64,000 nt of DNA from Chryseobacterium sp. (GTDB lineage Bacteria; Bacteroidota; Bacteroidia; Flavobacteriales; Weeksellaceae). The notes under the pieces were generated by a model. That model saw only the letters and a list, made by a program, of their open reading frames with translations. It had not been told where the DNA came from and did not search any database. The stretch lies in assembly GCA_027492795.1 (NCBI GenBank), contig JAPUEB010000044.1:1-64000 (forward strand). The letters run 5' to 3'. Positions within the stretch are counted from its first letter, which is position 1. Each line of letters starts with the position of its first letter. Position numbers and translations under genes: made by a program. Positions 50,699-60,009 of this stretch are shown one piece after another.

Positions 50699-51786
50699 TT
50701 TGCCCTTTTAAAGTACAAAAATGCTGCAAGAGGACCAAAAAACATATTTGGCAGCCACATTGCGATTGCTGGTGGAAGTGTTTTGTTTTCTGAAACCACT
50801 TTTAGAGCCTCAAATGAGAACACAAAAACAAAGGCAAGAGCAATCCCGATAGCAAGATTAACCCCTAAACCCCCTCTCTTTTTCTGGGAAGATAATGAGA
50901 GTGCAAGGAAAGTAAGGACAATGATGGAAACCGGCATTGAAGTTCGCTGATACAGCTCATTTTTGTAAGAATTCAGGTTGCTATTTCCTTTTTGCTCCTC
51001 CCTTTTTATAAATTTAATAAGTTCCGGCGTGTTCTTGGTTTGCCCCAAAAGCTGATCCGGAAAAAGCTCCTCCGGTGGATGCCCAAAACTTTTATAGGTT
51101 TGGGAGCCATTGTTTAGTTTTTCGGTATCGTCTTTATTAATTGTTTTTTCATAAAAACTGGTAAGGGTAAAGGTTTTCTTTTCCTTATCCCAACTCAATT
51201 CGGCTGCAAGCAGTTGATAAATAAGCTTTTTATTTTTATCGAATTTTTTATAGGAAAAGCCGGAACCTCTTTTTTCTTTTTTGTTATAGTTGTGGATGAA
51301 AATAAACTCATTGGCAGAAATCTGGGTGGCAACAGGTGCGCTGCCAATCACGCTTTCCCTATTAACGGAAGTCATTGTGTATGGCTCCAGCTCGTTTTTT
51401 TTAATATTCGCCCAAGGAAGCAGAAAATGGTTGATGAGCAAAGATATAATAGCAATTAACAATGATGTTACCAGATAAGGCTGTGCAAACCTGTGGAAAC
51501 TTGCGCCACTGCTGATGATGGCCACAATTTCGGTATTGTTTGCCATTCTGGAGGTGAAATAAATCACCGAAATAAAAACCAGAATGGACATAAAAGTCAT
51601 GATGAGGTAAATAATCCAGTATGGATAGAAGCCTGTAAGGAATTCTGAAATTTGAAAACCGTTTTCCTCGATTCTTGGTTTTTTTGCCTGCACATCTATC
51701 ACAAATACAACGATGGAGAGCAAAAGCAAAATAAACCCGAATGTTCCGAGGTATTTTTTGATGATATAACGGTCTATAATCCCCAT
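50692..51786 (-). CDS. LptF/LptG family permease
   Basis: Inner-membrane subunit of the lipopolysaccharide exporter, 364 residues, six helices: three near the N-terminus (about 12-29, 53-75, 100-121), a periplasmic jellyroll domain (about 130-265) and three near the C-terminus. The start MGIIDRYIIKKYLGTFGFILLLLS is typical of YjgP/YjgQ family. Bacteroidota often have LptF and LptG as related copies; which one this is cannot be decided. It lies downstream of tgt in the same direction. Confidence 0.87.
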   Translation of the reverse strand: MGIIDRYIIKKYLGTFGFILLLLSIVVFVIDVQAKKPRIEENGFQISEFLTGFYPYWIIYLIMTFMSILVFISVIYFTSRMANNTEIVAIISSGASFHRFAQPYLVTSLLIAIISLLINHFLLPWANIKKNELEPYTMTSVNRESVIGSAPVATQISANEFIFIHNYNKKEKRGSGFSYKKFDKNKKLIYQLLAAELSWDKEKKTFTLTSFYEKTINKDDTEKLNNGSQTYKSFGHPPEELFPDQLLGQTKNTPELIKFIKREEQKGNSNLNSYKNELYQRTSMPVSIIVLTFLALSLSSQKKRGGLGVNLAIGIALAFVFVFSFEALKVVSENKTLPPAIAMWLPNMFFGPLAAFLYFKRANQ

Positions 51787-51799
51787 AATTCTAAAAAAT

Positions 51800-52939
51800 T
51801 TAGAGTCGCTGCCTTAAAATAGGCACCACCGAATCCTTCCATTGATAAAAATCTCCGGCTAAAATATGCTCTCTTGCCACTTTTACCAAATCTAGGTAAA
51901 ATGCTAAGTTGTGTATAGAAGCAATTTGTTTTGCGAGATATTCTTTCGACACGAAAAGATGCCTCACATAAGCTTTGGAGTATTCTTTATCCACAAAACT
52001 TGTCCCAAACTCATCCAAAACCGAAAAATCATTCTTCCATTTTTCGTTTTTCATATTAATGACGCCATTCCAGGTGAAAAGCATTCCGTTTCGGGCGTTT
52101 CTTGTAGGCATTACGCAATCCATCATATCAATTCCCAAACCTATAGATTCCAGAATATTCCAAGGAGTTCCTACTCCCATTAGATATCTAGGTTTTTCTT
52201 TTGGTAAAATATCGGTAACCTCATCTGTTATTCTGTACATTTCTTCTTCGGGCTCACCTACGGAAAGCCCGCCGATTGCATTGCCATCTGCGTTTTGCTC
52301 CGAAATAAATTCTGCCGAAATTTTTCTTAAATCAGAATAGGTAGAACCTTGAACGATTGGAAAAAGACGTTGTTTATGGCTATATAATTCAGGATTTTCA
52401 TTACACCAATCAATACATCTTTTCAGCCAACGGTGCGTCATCTCCATGGAAAGTTTTGCCTGATTGTATTCGCATGGATATGGCGTACATTCATCAAAGG
52501 CCATAAAGATATCCGACCCTATTTTTCTTTGAATTTCCATAGAAATTTCCGGAGAAATGAAATGATAGCTTCCGTCAATATGAGATTTGAACTTCACTCC
52601 TTCTTCAGACATTTTTCTGGAATCCGACAAAGAAAAAACCTGAAAACCGCCAGAATCCGTCAAAATGGGCAAATCCCACTTCATAAATTGATGCAAACCA
52701 CCTGCTTTTTGCATTACTTCCATCCCGGGCCTTAGATAAAGATGATAGGTATTTCCTAGGATGATTTGCGCTTTAATATCCTCTCTTAGCTCGTGTTGGT
52801 GAACAGTTTTTACAGACGCTACGGTTCCTACCGGCATAAATATAGGCGTTTGTATTTGCCCGTGATCCGTGCTAAGGATTCCGGCTCTTGCTTTACTTTC
52901 TGTATTTTTCTCGATTTCAAAAAAAGGCTGCATCATCAT
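51800..52939 (-). CDS. tgt: tRNA-guanine transglycosylase lacking the zinc cysteines
   Basis: Inserts preQ1 (queuine precursor) at position 34 of GUN-anticodon tRNAs. The 379-residue protein has the catalytic ILTDSGGFQVFSL with Asp95, the GGLSVGEP substrate loop and the nucleophile Asp274 in MMDCVMPTRNARNG. The canonical CxCxxC zinc ligands near the C-terminus are absent: aligned with the E. coli LDPECDCYTCRNYS block, this protein has Gly312, Ser314 and Asp317 and only the His (His343) remains. The start overlaps the DUF4296 stop by 4 bp. Confidence 0.93.
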   Translation of the reverse strand: MMMQPFFEIEKNTESKARAGILSTDHGQIQTPIFMPVGTVASVKTVHQHELREDIKAQIILGNTYHLYLRPGMEVMQKAGGLHQFMKWDLPILTDSGGFQVFSLSDSRKMSEEGVKFKSHIDGSYHFISPEISMEIQRKIGSDIFMAFDECTPYPCEYNQAKLSMEMTHRWLKRCIDWCNENPELYSHKQRLFPIVQGSTYSDLRKISAEFISEQNADGNAIGGLSVGEPEEEMYRITDEVTDILPKEKPRYLMGVGTPWNILESIGLGIDMMDCVMPTRNARNGMLFTWNGVINMKNEKWKNDFSVLDEFGTSFVDKEYSKAYVRHLFVSKEYLAKQIASIHNLAFYLDLVKVAREHILAGDFYQWKDSVVPILRQRL

Positions 52940-53304
52940 CTTGCGAAAGGGGGAATTACCGGATTATTTTTTTTGTTCTTTTCAATATATTTTTCAGCCT
53001 CAGGATGTTTTTTCTTAAGGATTTCCTGCGCTTCATTCAGGATTGGCTCAAGCTTTTGGCTAATAACATAGTATTTATAGCTTTCAGAAAAATTTGCTGC
53101 CTGAATGTTGTGTTTTTTTAGAATGTACCTTACTCCCGCCTCTTGATTGGAAGATGGGTTTACAAATGTAGCTTCCTCATTAAGTGACATTTCCGCAATT
53201 AATTCAGACATTTTGGATGGCGGAATAAGATTATTTGGCCTGTCCACAAATTGTGAGCAGGATACAATACAAATAAGAGCCATTATTCCTAAAAACTTCT
53301 TCAT
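52936..53304 (-). CDS. DUF4296 lipoprotein
   Basis: The 122-residue product has a lipoprotein signal (FLGIMALICIVSCSQF) and the block LIPPSKMSELIAEMSLNEEATFV followed by VRYILKKHNIQAANFSESYKYYV, typical of DUF4296. The family is common in Flavobacteriia and has no established function. Its stop overlaps the tgt start (ATGA), and the GT2 gene lies 3 bp upstream, making a four-gene run GT2-DUF4296-tgt-lpt. Confidence 0.83.
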   Translation of the reverse strand: MKKFLGIMALICIVSCSQFVDRPNNLIPPSKMSELIAEMSLNEEATFVNPSSNQEAGVRYILKKHNIQAANFSESYKYYVISQKLEPILNEAQEILKKKHPEAEKYIEKNKKNNPVIPPFAR

Positions 53305-53307
53305 GCA

Positions 53308-54024
53308 CTAAAGTTTGCCGATTAGGGATTTCCATTTAAGATTCAGAACGCCAAAAATAGCTTCACCTATTATTCCTCCGTTCATTTTGCTTTCTCCCTG
53401 AACGCGGTTTGTAAAAATTATTGGTACCTCCTCTATTTTAAAGCCCTTTTGAAAAGCCCGGAATTTCATCTCCACTTGGAATCCGTAGCCTTTCAGCTTC
53501 ACATTGTTCAATCCGATTTCTTCTAAAACTTTTCTGGAAAAACAAACAAATCCTGCCGTAGTATCATGCACGGGAATACCAAGAACAAACCTTACATATT
53601 TGGATGCGAAATAAGAGAGCAGCACTCTTCCCATTGGCCAGTTTACTACGTTCACACCGTTGCAATATCGGGAACCAACGCTCATATCGCCTTTTTTGCA
53701 AGCCTCAAAAAGCTTTGGCAAATCATTTGGGTTGTGGGAGAAATCTGCATCCATTTCAAAAATATAGTCGTATCCGTTTTGCAATGCCCATTGAAATCCG
53801 TGGATATAGGCCTTTCCCAAACCGTCTTTCACTTTTCTTACACTCAGATGCAGATGGTTTGGGTGTTCTTTTTGAATATTCCTTACAATTTCTGAAGTTC
53901 CGTCGGGCGAGGAATCATCTACTACCAAAATATTGAAATCCTGCTCCAAATCCAGCACCGCATGAATGATTGCGGCGATGTTTTCCTTCTCATTATAGGT
54001 AGGTATGATGACGAGTTTCTTCAT
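53308..54024 (-). CDS. polyprenol monophosphomannose synthase-like glycosyltransferase (GT2)
   Basis: GT2-fold enzyme of 238 residues. It starts VIIPTYNEKENI, with the NDP-sugar Asp motif VVDDSSPDGT, DxD-like EMDADFSHNP, and PVHDTTAGFVCFSRKVLEEI and GYGFQVEMKFRA, the pattern of dolichol/polyprenol-phosphate mannosyltransferases without a membrane domain. It transfers a sugar to a lipid carrier for envelope glycans. A TATATTTG box lies 10 nt upstream of its ATG on the minus strand. Confidence 0.87.
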   Translation of the reverse strand: MKKLVIIPTYNEKENIAAIIHAVLDLEQDFNILVVDDSSPDGTSEIVRNIQKEHPNHLHLSVRKVKDGLGKAYIHGFQWALQNGYDYIFEMDADFSHNPNDLPKLFEACKKGDMSVGSRYCNGVNVVNWPMGRVLLSYFASKYVRFVLGIPVHDTTAGFVCFSRKVLEEIGLNNVKLKGYGFQVEMKFRAFQKGFKIEEVPIIFTNRVQGESKMNGGIIGEAIFGVLNLKWKSLIGKL

Positions 54025-54054
54025 TCTGGCTGCAAATATAGTTTAAATTCAGCA

Positions 54055-54088
54055 TTGCGTTTTAATCTTTTAAAAAATCCTATTTTTG
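54055..54088 (+). promoter_or_regulatory. candidate promoter for the DUF4271 gene
   Basis: TTG at 54055-54057 and TATTTTTG at 54081-54088 are 23 bp apart, at the long end of the range for TTG/TAnnTTTG promoters. The start codon is 7 nt downstream, so the transcript would be leaderless. Confidence 0.4.
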
Positions 54089-54095
54089 CAAAAAA

Positions 54096-54770
54096 TTGCT
54101 TTTGAGACTTTCCTTTTTAGTTGTAAATGAAGTAAGAATTCCTGCAAATAACGACTGGGTGATGTTTACATTGCTTGGCTGTGCATTTGTTTTAATTTTT
54201 ATGATGATTTCACTTCAAAGGGACGCTTCTGTAAAAGAATTTTTGGCTCAGGAATTTACGGTTTCCGCCAATGTTTTTTTAAGCTGGTTGGTAACTTCCT
54301 TTGTTTTTGCCACTTTGCTTTCTGTATTGCTATCACAATTCATACCGTTTGTTCCAAAATTTTTTTCAGAGTATCCCGTATTCGGTTATCAAGTCAACAA
54401 ATTTGGTTATACTTTTCTGGTGGTTTTGCTCTACTATTTTATTAGGGCTGTGTTTACTTATTTTTTTTATCAATCGTCAGGCGCGGGTCGTAGATGGGCT
54501 GTATTTTATTTTACGGTTACCAAATTATATTTTGTTCTTTCGCTTCTGCTTATAATAATGTGCATCATCAATTTCTATTTTCCTGTTGATCGAAAAGTTG
54601 CTTTCCCTATATATGTTGGGATGCTGGTTGTTTTATTTGTGTTTAAGCTGTTTTATTATCTTTTTCATAAAAACCAAATTCTTCCAAAAGAATGGTATTA
54701 TAAATTTTTGTATATTTGCACCCTCCAAATTATACCCTTGCTGGTACTTTGGAAACTTTTGTTTTTTTAA
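54096..54770 (+). CDS. DUF4271 membrane protein
   Basis: The 224-residue protein has six hydrophobic helices (roughly 22-38, 62-85, 102-125, 140-163, 172-190, 200-222) and matches DUF4271 by length and by the blocks IPANNDWVMFTLLG and FGYTFLVVLLYYFIRAVFTYFFYQ. It is commonly found directly upstream of hemD in this group, as here. The start is uncertain: the only candidates ahead of the conserved IPANNDW block are TTG 54096 and TTG 54102. Confidence 0.72.
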   Translation: MLLRLSFLVVNEVRIPANNDWVMFTLLGCAFVLIFMMISLQRDASVKEFLAQEFTVSANVFLSWLVTSFVFATLLSVLLSQFIPFVPKFFSEYPVFGYQVNKFGYTFLVVLLYYFIRAVFTYFFYQSSGAGRRWAVFYFTVTKLYFVLSLLLIIMCIINFYFPVDRKVAFPIYVGMLVVLFVFKLFYYLFHKNQILPKEWYYKFLYICTLQIIPLLVLWKLLFF

Positions 54771-54781
54771 GAAAATTGGAA

Positions 54782-55522
54782 ATGAAAATAAAGTCTATTC
54801 TTGTATCGCAGCCACCTCCTAATGAATCCTCTCCTTATTTGGAAATGGCCAAAAAGGAGAAAATTAAAATCGATTTTCGTCCTTTCATTCATGTAGAAGG
54901 CTTGGATAATAAAGAGCTAAGAACCCAAAAAATTGACCTTACCCAGTACAACGGAATTATTTTCACCAGCAAAAACGCTATAGACCATTATTTTCGTTTG
55001 GCGGAAGAAATGAGGTTTCAGGTTCCAGATTCCATGAGGTATATTTGCCAAAGCGAAGCCATTGCCAATTATCTTCAGAAGCACATTGTTTACAGAAAAA
55101 GGAAAATTGCCTTCGGAGAGAAAAACTTTTCGGATATGGCGCCACTTTTCAAAAAATTTCCTTCTGAAAAATACCTTATCCCAACTTCGGATGTGATGAG
55201 TCCAGATATTCCTGCAACTTTAGACAAAGCAAATATCGACTGGACTAGAGCGATTATGTACAGAACAGTATGTTCCGACCTTTCCGATATTAAGGTGAAG
55301 GATTATGATATGCTGGTTTTTTTCAGTCCGCAAGGAATTCGTTCGCTTCACCAAAACTTTGAAGGCTTCAAACAGGGCGAAACAAAAATCGCAGTTTTTG
55401 GAACAACCACCCAAAATGCAGCAGAAGAAACCGGCTTGCGCGTAGACGTAATGGCGCCAAGTAAAGAAACGCCTTCAATGACGATGGCCATCGAAAAGTA
55501 CATCAGAAACATGAATAAATAA
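54782..55522 (+). CDS. hemD: uroporphyrinogen-III synthase
   Basis: Cyclises hydroxymethylbilane to uroporphyrinogen III in haem synthesis. The 246-residue sequence has the two-lobe pattern of HemD: IIFTSKNAIDHYFRLAEEM in lobe one, PTSDVMSPDIPATLDKANI in lobe two, and the late MLVFFSPQGIRSLHQNFEGF block with the conserved SPQGI-like turn, followed by GTTTQNAAEETGLRVDVMAPS. HemD diverges quickly, so identity rests on these short motifs. ATG 54782 lies 9 bp after the DUF4271 stop. Confidence 0.8.
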   Translation: MKIKSILVSQPPPNESSPYLEMAKKEKIKIDFRPFIHVEGLDNKELRTQKIDLTQYNGIIFTSKNAIDHYFRLAEEMRFQVPDSMRYICQSEAIANYLQKHIVYRKRKIAFGEKNFSDMAPLFKKFPSEKYLIPTSDVMSPDIPATLDKANIDWTRAIMYRTVCSDLSDIKVKDYDMLVFFSPQGIRSLHQNFEGFKQGETKIAVFGTTTQNAAEETGLRVDVMAPSKETPSMTMAIEKYIRNMNK

Positions 55523-55670
55523 GCCTTATCGCTTTTTTTAAATATCAAAAATCATCAATTTCTTTGGTGATTTTTTCTTTTAGATAAAGACTATATTTGC
55601 GCTACAAAATTTTGAACAATTCAGATTCAACTGTTTATTGAACAAATTTGAACAAACTTGAACCAAAAAA

Positions 55671-57719
55671 ATGAACGCTCCCAAAGCTAAAAAAATAGAA
55701 AAAATACTCGAAATTCACGGAGATAAGCGTATCGACAATTATTTTTGGATGAATGAAAGGGAAAACCTTGAAGTCCTAAAGTATTTGGAGGAAGAAAACC
55801 AATATTGCGATTTTGTGATGAAGGACACCGAAAAACTTCAGGAAGAACTTTTTGAAGAAATGAAGGCGCGTTACAAAAAAGATGATGAAAGTTTGCCCTA
55901 TTTTTTCAACAAATATTGGTATATCGTTCGTTACGAAGATGGGAAAGAACATCCAATTTTTACCAGAAAATTTGAAGCTTTAGAAAATCCAGAAGAAATT
56001 ATTCTGGATGTTAATATTTTGGCGGAAGGTCATAAATATTTTGAGGTTGGAAGCGTTGCCGTAAGTCCTAATAATGAATTGGCGAGTTTTTCGGAGGATG
56101 ATTTAGGACGAAGAATTTATACGATTCATTTTAAAAATCTAAAAACCGGCGAAATTTTGCAGGACCAAATCGCAAATACGACAGGAAAAGCAGTTTGGGC
56201 TAATGATAACCGACACATTTTCTACATCAGAAAAGACAAAAGTTTGCGCGCTTTTCAAGTTTGGCGACACGAATTGGGAACCGACTCTTCTCAGGACATT
56301 TTGGTTTTTCATGAAAAAGATGAAACTTTTGATGTTAACGTTTTCAAAACCAAATCTTTAGAATACATTTTCATTGCGAGTTCTTCCACGATTTCGGATG
56401 AACATCGGTTTATTCCTGCAAATGATGTTTTGGCAGAATGGAAAATTATTCAACCTAGAATTTATGATTTGGAATACGCTGTGGAACATTATGAAGACGA
56501 ATTCTACATCATTACCAATGCTGATGAAGCTACGAACTTCAAATTGGTAAAAACAAAAGTTAAAAATTGTGGAATGGAAAATTGGGTAGATGTCATTCCG
56601 CACCGAAAAAATATTTTGCTGGAAGGTTTTGAAATTTTCAAAAAATATTTGGTTTTAGAGGAAAGAAATGAAGGTTTGCTTCAAATAAAAATTATTGATA
56701 ATCAAACCAATGAATCTCATTATTTGGAATTTTCGGATCCAACTTACACCGCTTATATCGGAATTAATTTAGAATTTGATACCGAAGTTTTGCGTTTTGG
56801 CTACACTTCCTTAACAAAACCCAATTCCACTTTTGAATATCATTTAAAAGAAAAAACCACTATTTTACTGAAACAACAGGAGGTTTTAGGCGGAAAATTT
56901 TCTGCTGAAAATTATATTTCTGAAAGAATTTGGGCATCTTCACGAGACGGAAAATCTAAAATTCCAATATCATTAGTGTATCACAAAAACACGAAAAAAT
57001 CCGCTGAGACCCCGCTACTTTTGTATGGTTACGGAAGTTACGGACATACTGTGGATGCGAGTTTTTCCAATGTTCGGCTTTCTATTTTGGACAGAGGTTT
57101 TATTTACGCAATTGCTCACATTCGTGGCGGAGAATATTTGGGAAGAGAATGGTATGAAAACGGAAAAATGCTCCACAAAAAAAATACATTTTTCGATTTT
57201 ATAGATGCCGGAAAATTTTTGGCTTCAGAAAATTATACTTCCGAAAAACATCTTTACGCAATGGGCGGTTCTGCAGGCGGATTGTTAGTAGGAGCCGTGA
57301 TGAATTATGAACCAAATTTATTTAACGGAATTGTGGCGCAAGTTCCTTTCGTGGACGTGGTTACAACCATGTTGGATGAAGAAATCCCTTTAACAACCGG
57401 CGAATTCGACGAGTGGGGAAATCCAAAAAATAAAAAATATTACGATTATATGCTTTCCTATTCTCCGTACGATAATGTGGAAGCGAAAAATTACCCCAAT
57501 TTATTGATCACCACAGGTTTACACGATTCGCAAGTGCAGTATTGGGAACCCGCAAAATGGACAGCAAAATTGCGTGAACTGAAAACAGATTCTAATGTTT
57601 TGATTTTTAAAACCGATATGAGTTCCGGTCACGGTGGAGCTTCGGGAAGGTTTGAATCATTAAAAGAAGATGCTTTGGAGTATGCGTTTTTATTAAAGTT
57701 AGAAAATAAACATAATTAA
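55671..57719 (+). CDS. ptrB: oligopeptidase B (S9 prolyl oligopeptidase family)
   Basis: The 682-residue serine peptidase matches E. coli oligopeptidase B in length. An N-terminal seven-bladed propeller (about 60-400) precedes an alpha/beta hydrolase domain with the nucleophile in GGSAGGLL (Ser of YAMGGSAGGLLVGAV), LLYGYGSYGH and the catalytic His in SSGHGGASGRF. It cleaves short peptides after Arg or Lys; the P1 preference is inferred from family. No signal peptide is visible. A hairpin of 17-bp arms follows. Confidence 0.9.
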   Translation: MNAPKAKKIEKILEIHGDKRIDNYFWMNERENLEVLKYLEEENQYCDFVMKDTEKLQEELFEEMKARYKKDDESLPYFFNKYWYIVRYEDGKEHPIFTRKFEALENPEEIILDVNILAEGHKYFEVGSVAVSPNNELASFSEDDLGRRIYTIHFKNLKTGEILQDQIANTTGKAVWANDNRHIFYIRKDKSLRAFQVWRHELGTDSSQDILVFHEKDETFDVNVFKTKSLEYIFIASSSTISDEHRFIPANDVLAEWKIIQPRIYDLEYAVEHYEDEFYIITNADEATNFKLVKTKVKNCGMENWVDVIPHRKNILLEGFEIFKKYLVLEERNEGLLQIKIIDNQTNESHYLEFSDPTYTAYIGINLEFDTEVLRFGYTSLTKPNSTFEYHLKEKTTILLKQQEVLGGKFSAENYISERIWASSRDGKSKIPISLVYHKNTKKSAETPLLLYGYGSYGHTVDASFSNVRLSILDRGFIYAIAHIRGGEYLGREWYENGKMLHKKNTFFDFIDAGKFLASENYTSEKHLYAMGGSAGGLLVGAVMNYEPNLFNGIVAQVPFVDVVTTMLDEEIPLTTGEFDEWGNPKNKKYYDYMLSYSPYDNVEAKNYPNLLITTGLHDSQVQYWEPAKWTAKLRELKTDSNVLIFKTDMSSGHGGASGRFESLKEDALEYAFLLKLENKHN

Positions 57720-57723
57720 AAAT

Positions 57724-57778
57724 CGCCACGAATGCACGAATTTTTAAATTTCCAAAAGACATTCGTGTATTCGTGGCA
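57724..57778. terminator. large hairpin after ptrB
   Basis: GCCACGAATGCACGAAT at 57724-57740 and ATTCGTGTATTCGTGGC at 57762-57778 match at 16 of 17 positions. A-rich sequence follows, so it is a weak terminator and may be a dispersed repeat; similar text (ATGCCACGAATGCGC) lies at about 28210. Confidence 0.5.
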
Positions 57779-57795
57779 AAAAAAAATATGCGCTT

Positions 57796-57881
57796 GTCAT
57801 TCTGAACGAAGCTTGCGAAGTGAAGAATCTTTTTCAAAAATTAATAGATTCTTCATTCCACTACGTTCCATTCAGAATGAC
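57796..57881. repeat. third copy of the GTCATTC inverted element
   Basis: Starts GTCATTCTGAACGAAGC and ends TTCAGAATGAC in inverted orientation, with TAGATTCTTCATT in the interior, as in the 25760 and 28395 copies. Outer TGAATGTCCG termini are absent. The copy ends 15 bp before the next gene start, so it occupies its promoter or leader region. Confidence 0.65.
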
Positions 57882-57896
57882 ACATTACCAAATATT

Positions 57897-58265
57897 ATGA
57901 ACGAATCACAACTTTGGAAAAAAATAGAAGATTTTTTCCAAGAAAATTTTGATACCGAAAAAAACGTTCCGATTGAAACCATTTTGTTTCTTATCGGCGT
58001 TCAGGAATTGGGCAGCGGAAAACAGAAATACACAAAAGACGATAAGGTAAACCTCATCCACATTGCGGTTTGCAGATTGCTCGAACCTTTCGGATATTAT
58101 CAATTTTCACATTACGATGATGATGGATATCCGCATTTTGAAGAACTGGAACAACTTCCGGAGCTGAAACCGAACGAACAGCAAATTTTAATGAAGAAAT
58201 CAATCATCCAATATTTTATCGACGAAAAACTGTTTGATGATGAAACATTACACCAAATTCAATAA
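57897..58265 (+). CDS. conserved small hypothetical protein
   Basis: The 122-residue acidic protein (MNESQLWKKIEDFFQENFDTEKNVPIETILFLIGVQELGSG...) is unlike any named family I know. It has no signal or membrane segment. The frame continues 55 codons upstream but that part is the inverted repeat, so ATG 57897 is the start. The C-terminus DEKLFDDETLHQIQ is charged. Confidence 0.65.
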   Translation: MNESQLWKKIEDFFQENFDTEKNVPIETILFLIGVQELGSGKQKYTKDDKVNLIHIAVCRLLEPFGYYQFSHYDDDGYPHFEELEQLPELKPNEQQILMKKSIIQYFIDEKLFDDETLHQIQ

Positions 58266-58351
58266 GAATTATTTTCGTTGGAAAAACCGAATTTTTTCCA
58301 AAATTCCAAATATTTATAAATCAACAACTTACGATTTGATTTTGAAAATAA

Positions 58352-58439
58352 TTTGTTAAAACAAATATTTTTAACAAATTTTATATACTATTATGGCTAA
58401 ATAATTGTTTTGATATTGTTAAAATCAGTAATTTTAACA
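58352..58439. promoter_or_regulatory. two similar inverted repeats upstream of the histidine kinase gene
   Basis: TTTGTTAAA (58352-58360) and TTTAACAAA (58370-58378) form the first; TGTTAAAAT (58417-58425) and ATTTTAACA (58431-58439) form the second. Both share TGTTAAA half-sites. Their centres are about 63 bp apart, close to six helical turns. They lie 22 to about 110 bp before ATG 58461 and could be operators for autoregulation. Confidence 0.45.
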
Positions 58440-58460
58440 TTTCAAAATGAAAATTTATTC

Positions 58461-60005
58461 ATGAACAATAAGTTTATTCCCATTATTTCTGTATTTATGA
58501 CGATTTCTTTAATCGTTTTCGTCACGCTGCAGTTTTACTGGTTGAAAAATTACTACGAAGCTCTGGAACAGGACTTCTCGAACAAAGTTCACGCTGTATT
58601 GGAAGCGAGTACGGAAAAGGTGAATACAATAGAAAACGAAAAGTATTACGCCCAATACAAAAATTTCGACAAAGAAGTTATTGCGCATTCCAAACAACCT
58701 TCGGTAACTACGATACAGCAAGTTCAGGATTCTGCGAGCAAGCGCACCATCACTTATTCTAAAAACATTATTGAAAATAAAGACATTCCGCTTGGCAGAA
58801 AAGGCGACAGCCTGAAATGGACAAAAATGTACACCGATGAAGCCCTGATCAAAGTAAAACGCGACTCCACAAAACCGGAATTGCTTACAGCAGGCCTGAA
58901 CACAGATATCCAAAGCGGCGAATACAATTTACGTGAATTTGTGAAAGTAAACGCAACCGGACTTCCCATCAACCAAAGAATTGACGGCAAAACTCTGGAT
59001 TCCATCCTTTCCAAAGAACTTCGGATGAAAGGTATTGAAACCAAGTTTGGTTACGCAGTTTTAGATGCAAAAAACGCACTAACTTCCGTAGCAAACAGCA
59101 TTTACAAAGACGAAAAAAATGCAGACAGCTACTCGTATCCACTTTTTACAGACAATCAGGAAAAAACGCTTTACAGTTTAGATCTTGTTTTTCCTAGAAA
59201 AGGATATTCCTTGGCAAAAAATAATCTTCCGATGCTGTTGGGAACGTTCATGTCGCTCCTCACCATTTTGGGTATTTACATCATCTCCATTAATTATATG
59301 ATGAAGCAGAAAAAAATTGCCGAAATAAAGACCGATTTTATCAACAACATGTCGCACGAGTTTAAAACACCGCTTGCTACCATTTCTGTAGCAACAGATT
59401 CTTTGGCGAACGATAAAATTGCTACCAATCCGGAGAAGGTGAAATATTATTCCGGACTCATCAAGCAGGAAAACCTCCGCATGAAAAAACAGGTAGAAAA
59501 CGTACTGAACATGAGTAAACTGGAGCGAAACGAAGTGCAGCTTTTCCTGAAAGAAACGAACTTAAGAAATCTCATCAAAGAAATTGTAGAAAGTTTCGGA
59601 TTAATTGTAGAACAACGCAATGGCAGTTTAACCCAAGAGTTTACAGCCGACCGATACATCGTAAAAGTAGATGAATTCCACATTTCCAATGCCCTCATCA
59701 ATTTGTTGGATAATGCCAATAAATACTCTCCGGAAGCTCCGGAAATAAAAGTAAAAACCAGAAATGAAGGCAGTTGGTACGTCATCGAAATATCCGACAA
59801 AGGAATGGGAATGGATGGCGAAAATAAAAAGAAAATTTTTGAAAAATTCTTCCGAGAAGAAACCGGAAACATCCACAATGTAAAAGGACAAGGACTCGGA
59901 CTTTCCTACGTAAAAAAAATCATCGAACTTCATAAAGGACAAATTTTGGTAGATTCTCACAAAGGAAAAGGCTCAATTTTTACGATAAAACTTCCGATGA
60001 GCTGA
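58461..60005 (+). CDS. sensor histidine kinase, two-TM, RprX-like
   Basis: Membrane sensor of 514 residues. Two transmembrane helices (about 5-26 and 255-280) bracket a periplasmic sensor domain of about 225 residues. The HisKA domain has NNMSHEFKTPL with the phosphorylated His299, and the HATPase has the N-box NALINLLDNANKYS, the G1 box ISDKGMGMD and the G2 box GQGLGLSYVKKI. It pairs with the response regulator 500 bp downstream. The layout resembles Bacteroides RprX. ATG 58461 is chosen over the earlier open codons. The sensed signal is unknown. Confidence 0.93.
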   Translation: MNNKFIPIISVFMTISLIVFVTLQFYWLKNYYEALEQDFSNKVHAVLEASTEKVNTIENEKYYAQYKNFDKEVIAHSKQPSVTTIQQVQDSASKRTITYSKNIIENKDIPLGRKGDSLKWTKMYTDEALIKVKRDSTKPELLTAGLNTDIQSGEYNLREFVKVNATGLPINQRIDGKTLDSILSKELRMKGIETKFGYAVLDAKNALTSVANSIYKDEKNADSYSYPLFTDNQEKTLYSLDLVFPRKGYSLAKNNLPMLLGTFMSLLTILGIYIISINYMMKQKKIAEIKTDFINNMSHEFKTPLATISVATDSLANDKIATNPEKVKYYSGLIKQENLRMKKQVENVLNMSKLERNEVQLFLKETNLRNLIKEIVESFGLIVEQRNGSLTQEFTADRYIVKVDEFHISNALINLLDNANKYSPEAPEIKVKTRNEGSWYVIEISDKGMGMDGENKKKIFEKFFREETGNIHNVKGQGLGLSYVKKIIELHKGQILVDSHKGKGSIFTIKLPMS

Positions 60006-60009
60006 TGCA

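Noticed and set aside
57732-57896. N-terminal extension of the hypothetical protein at 57897
   Set aside because: It is translated from the inverted-repeat element, which has near copies elsewhere in non-coding DNA.
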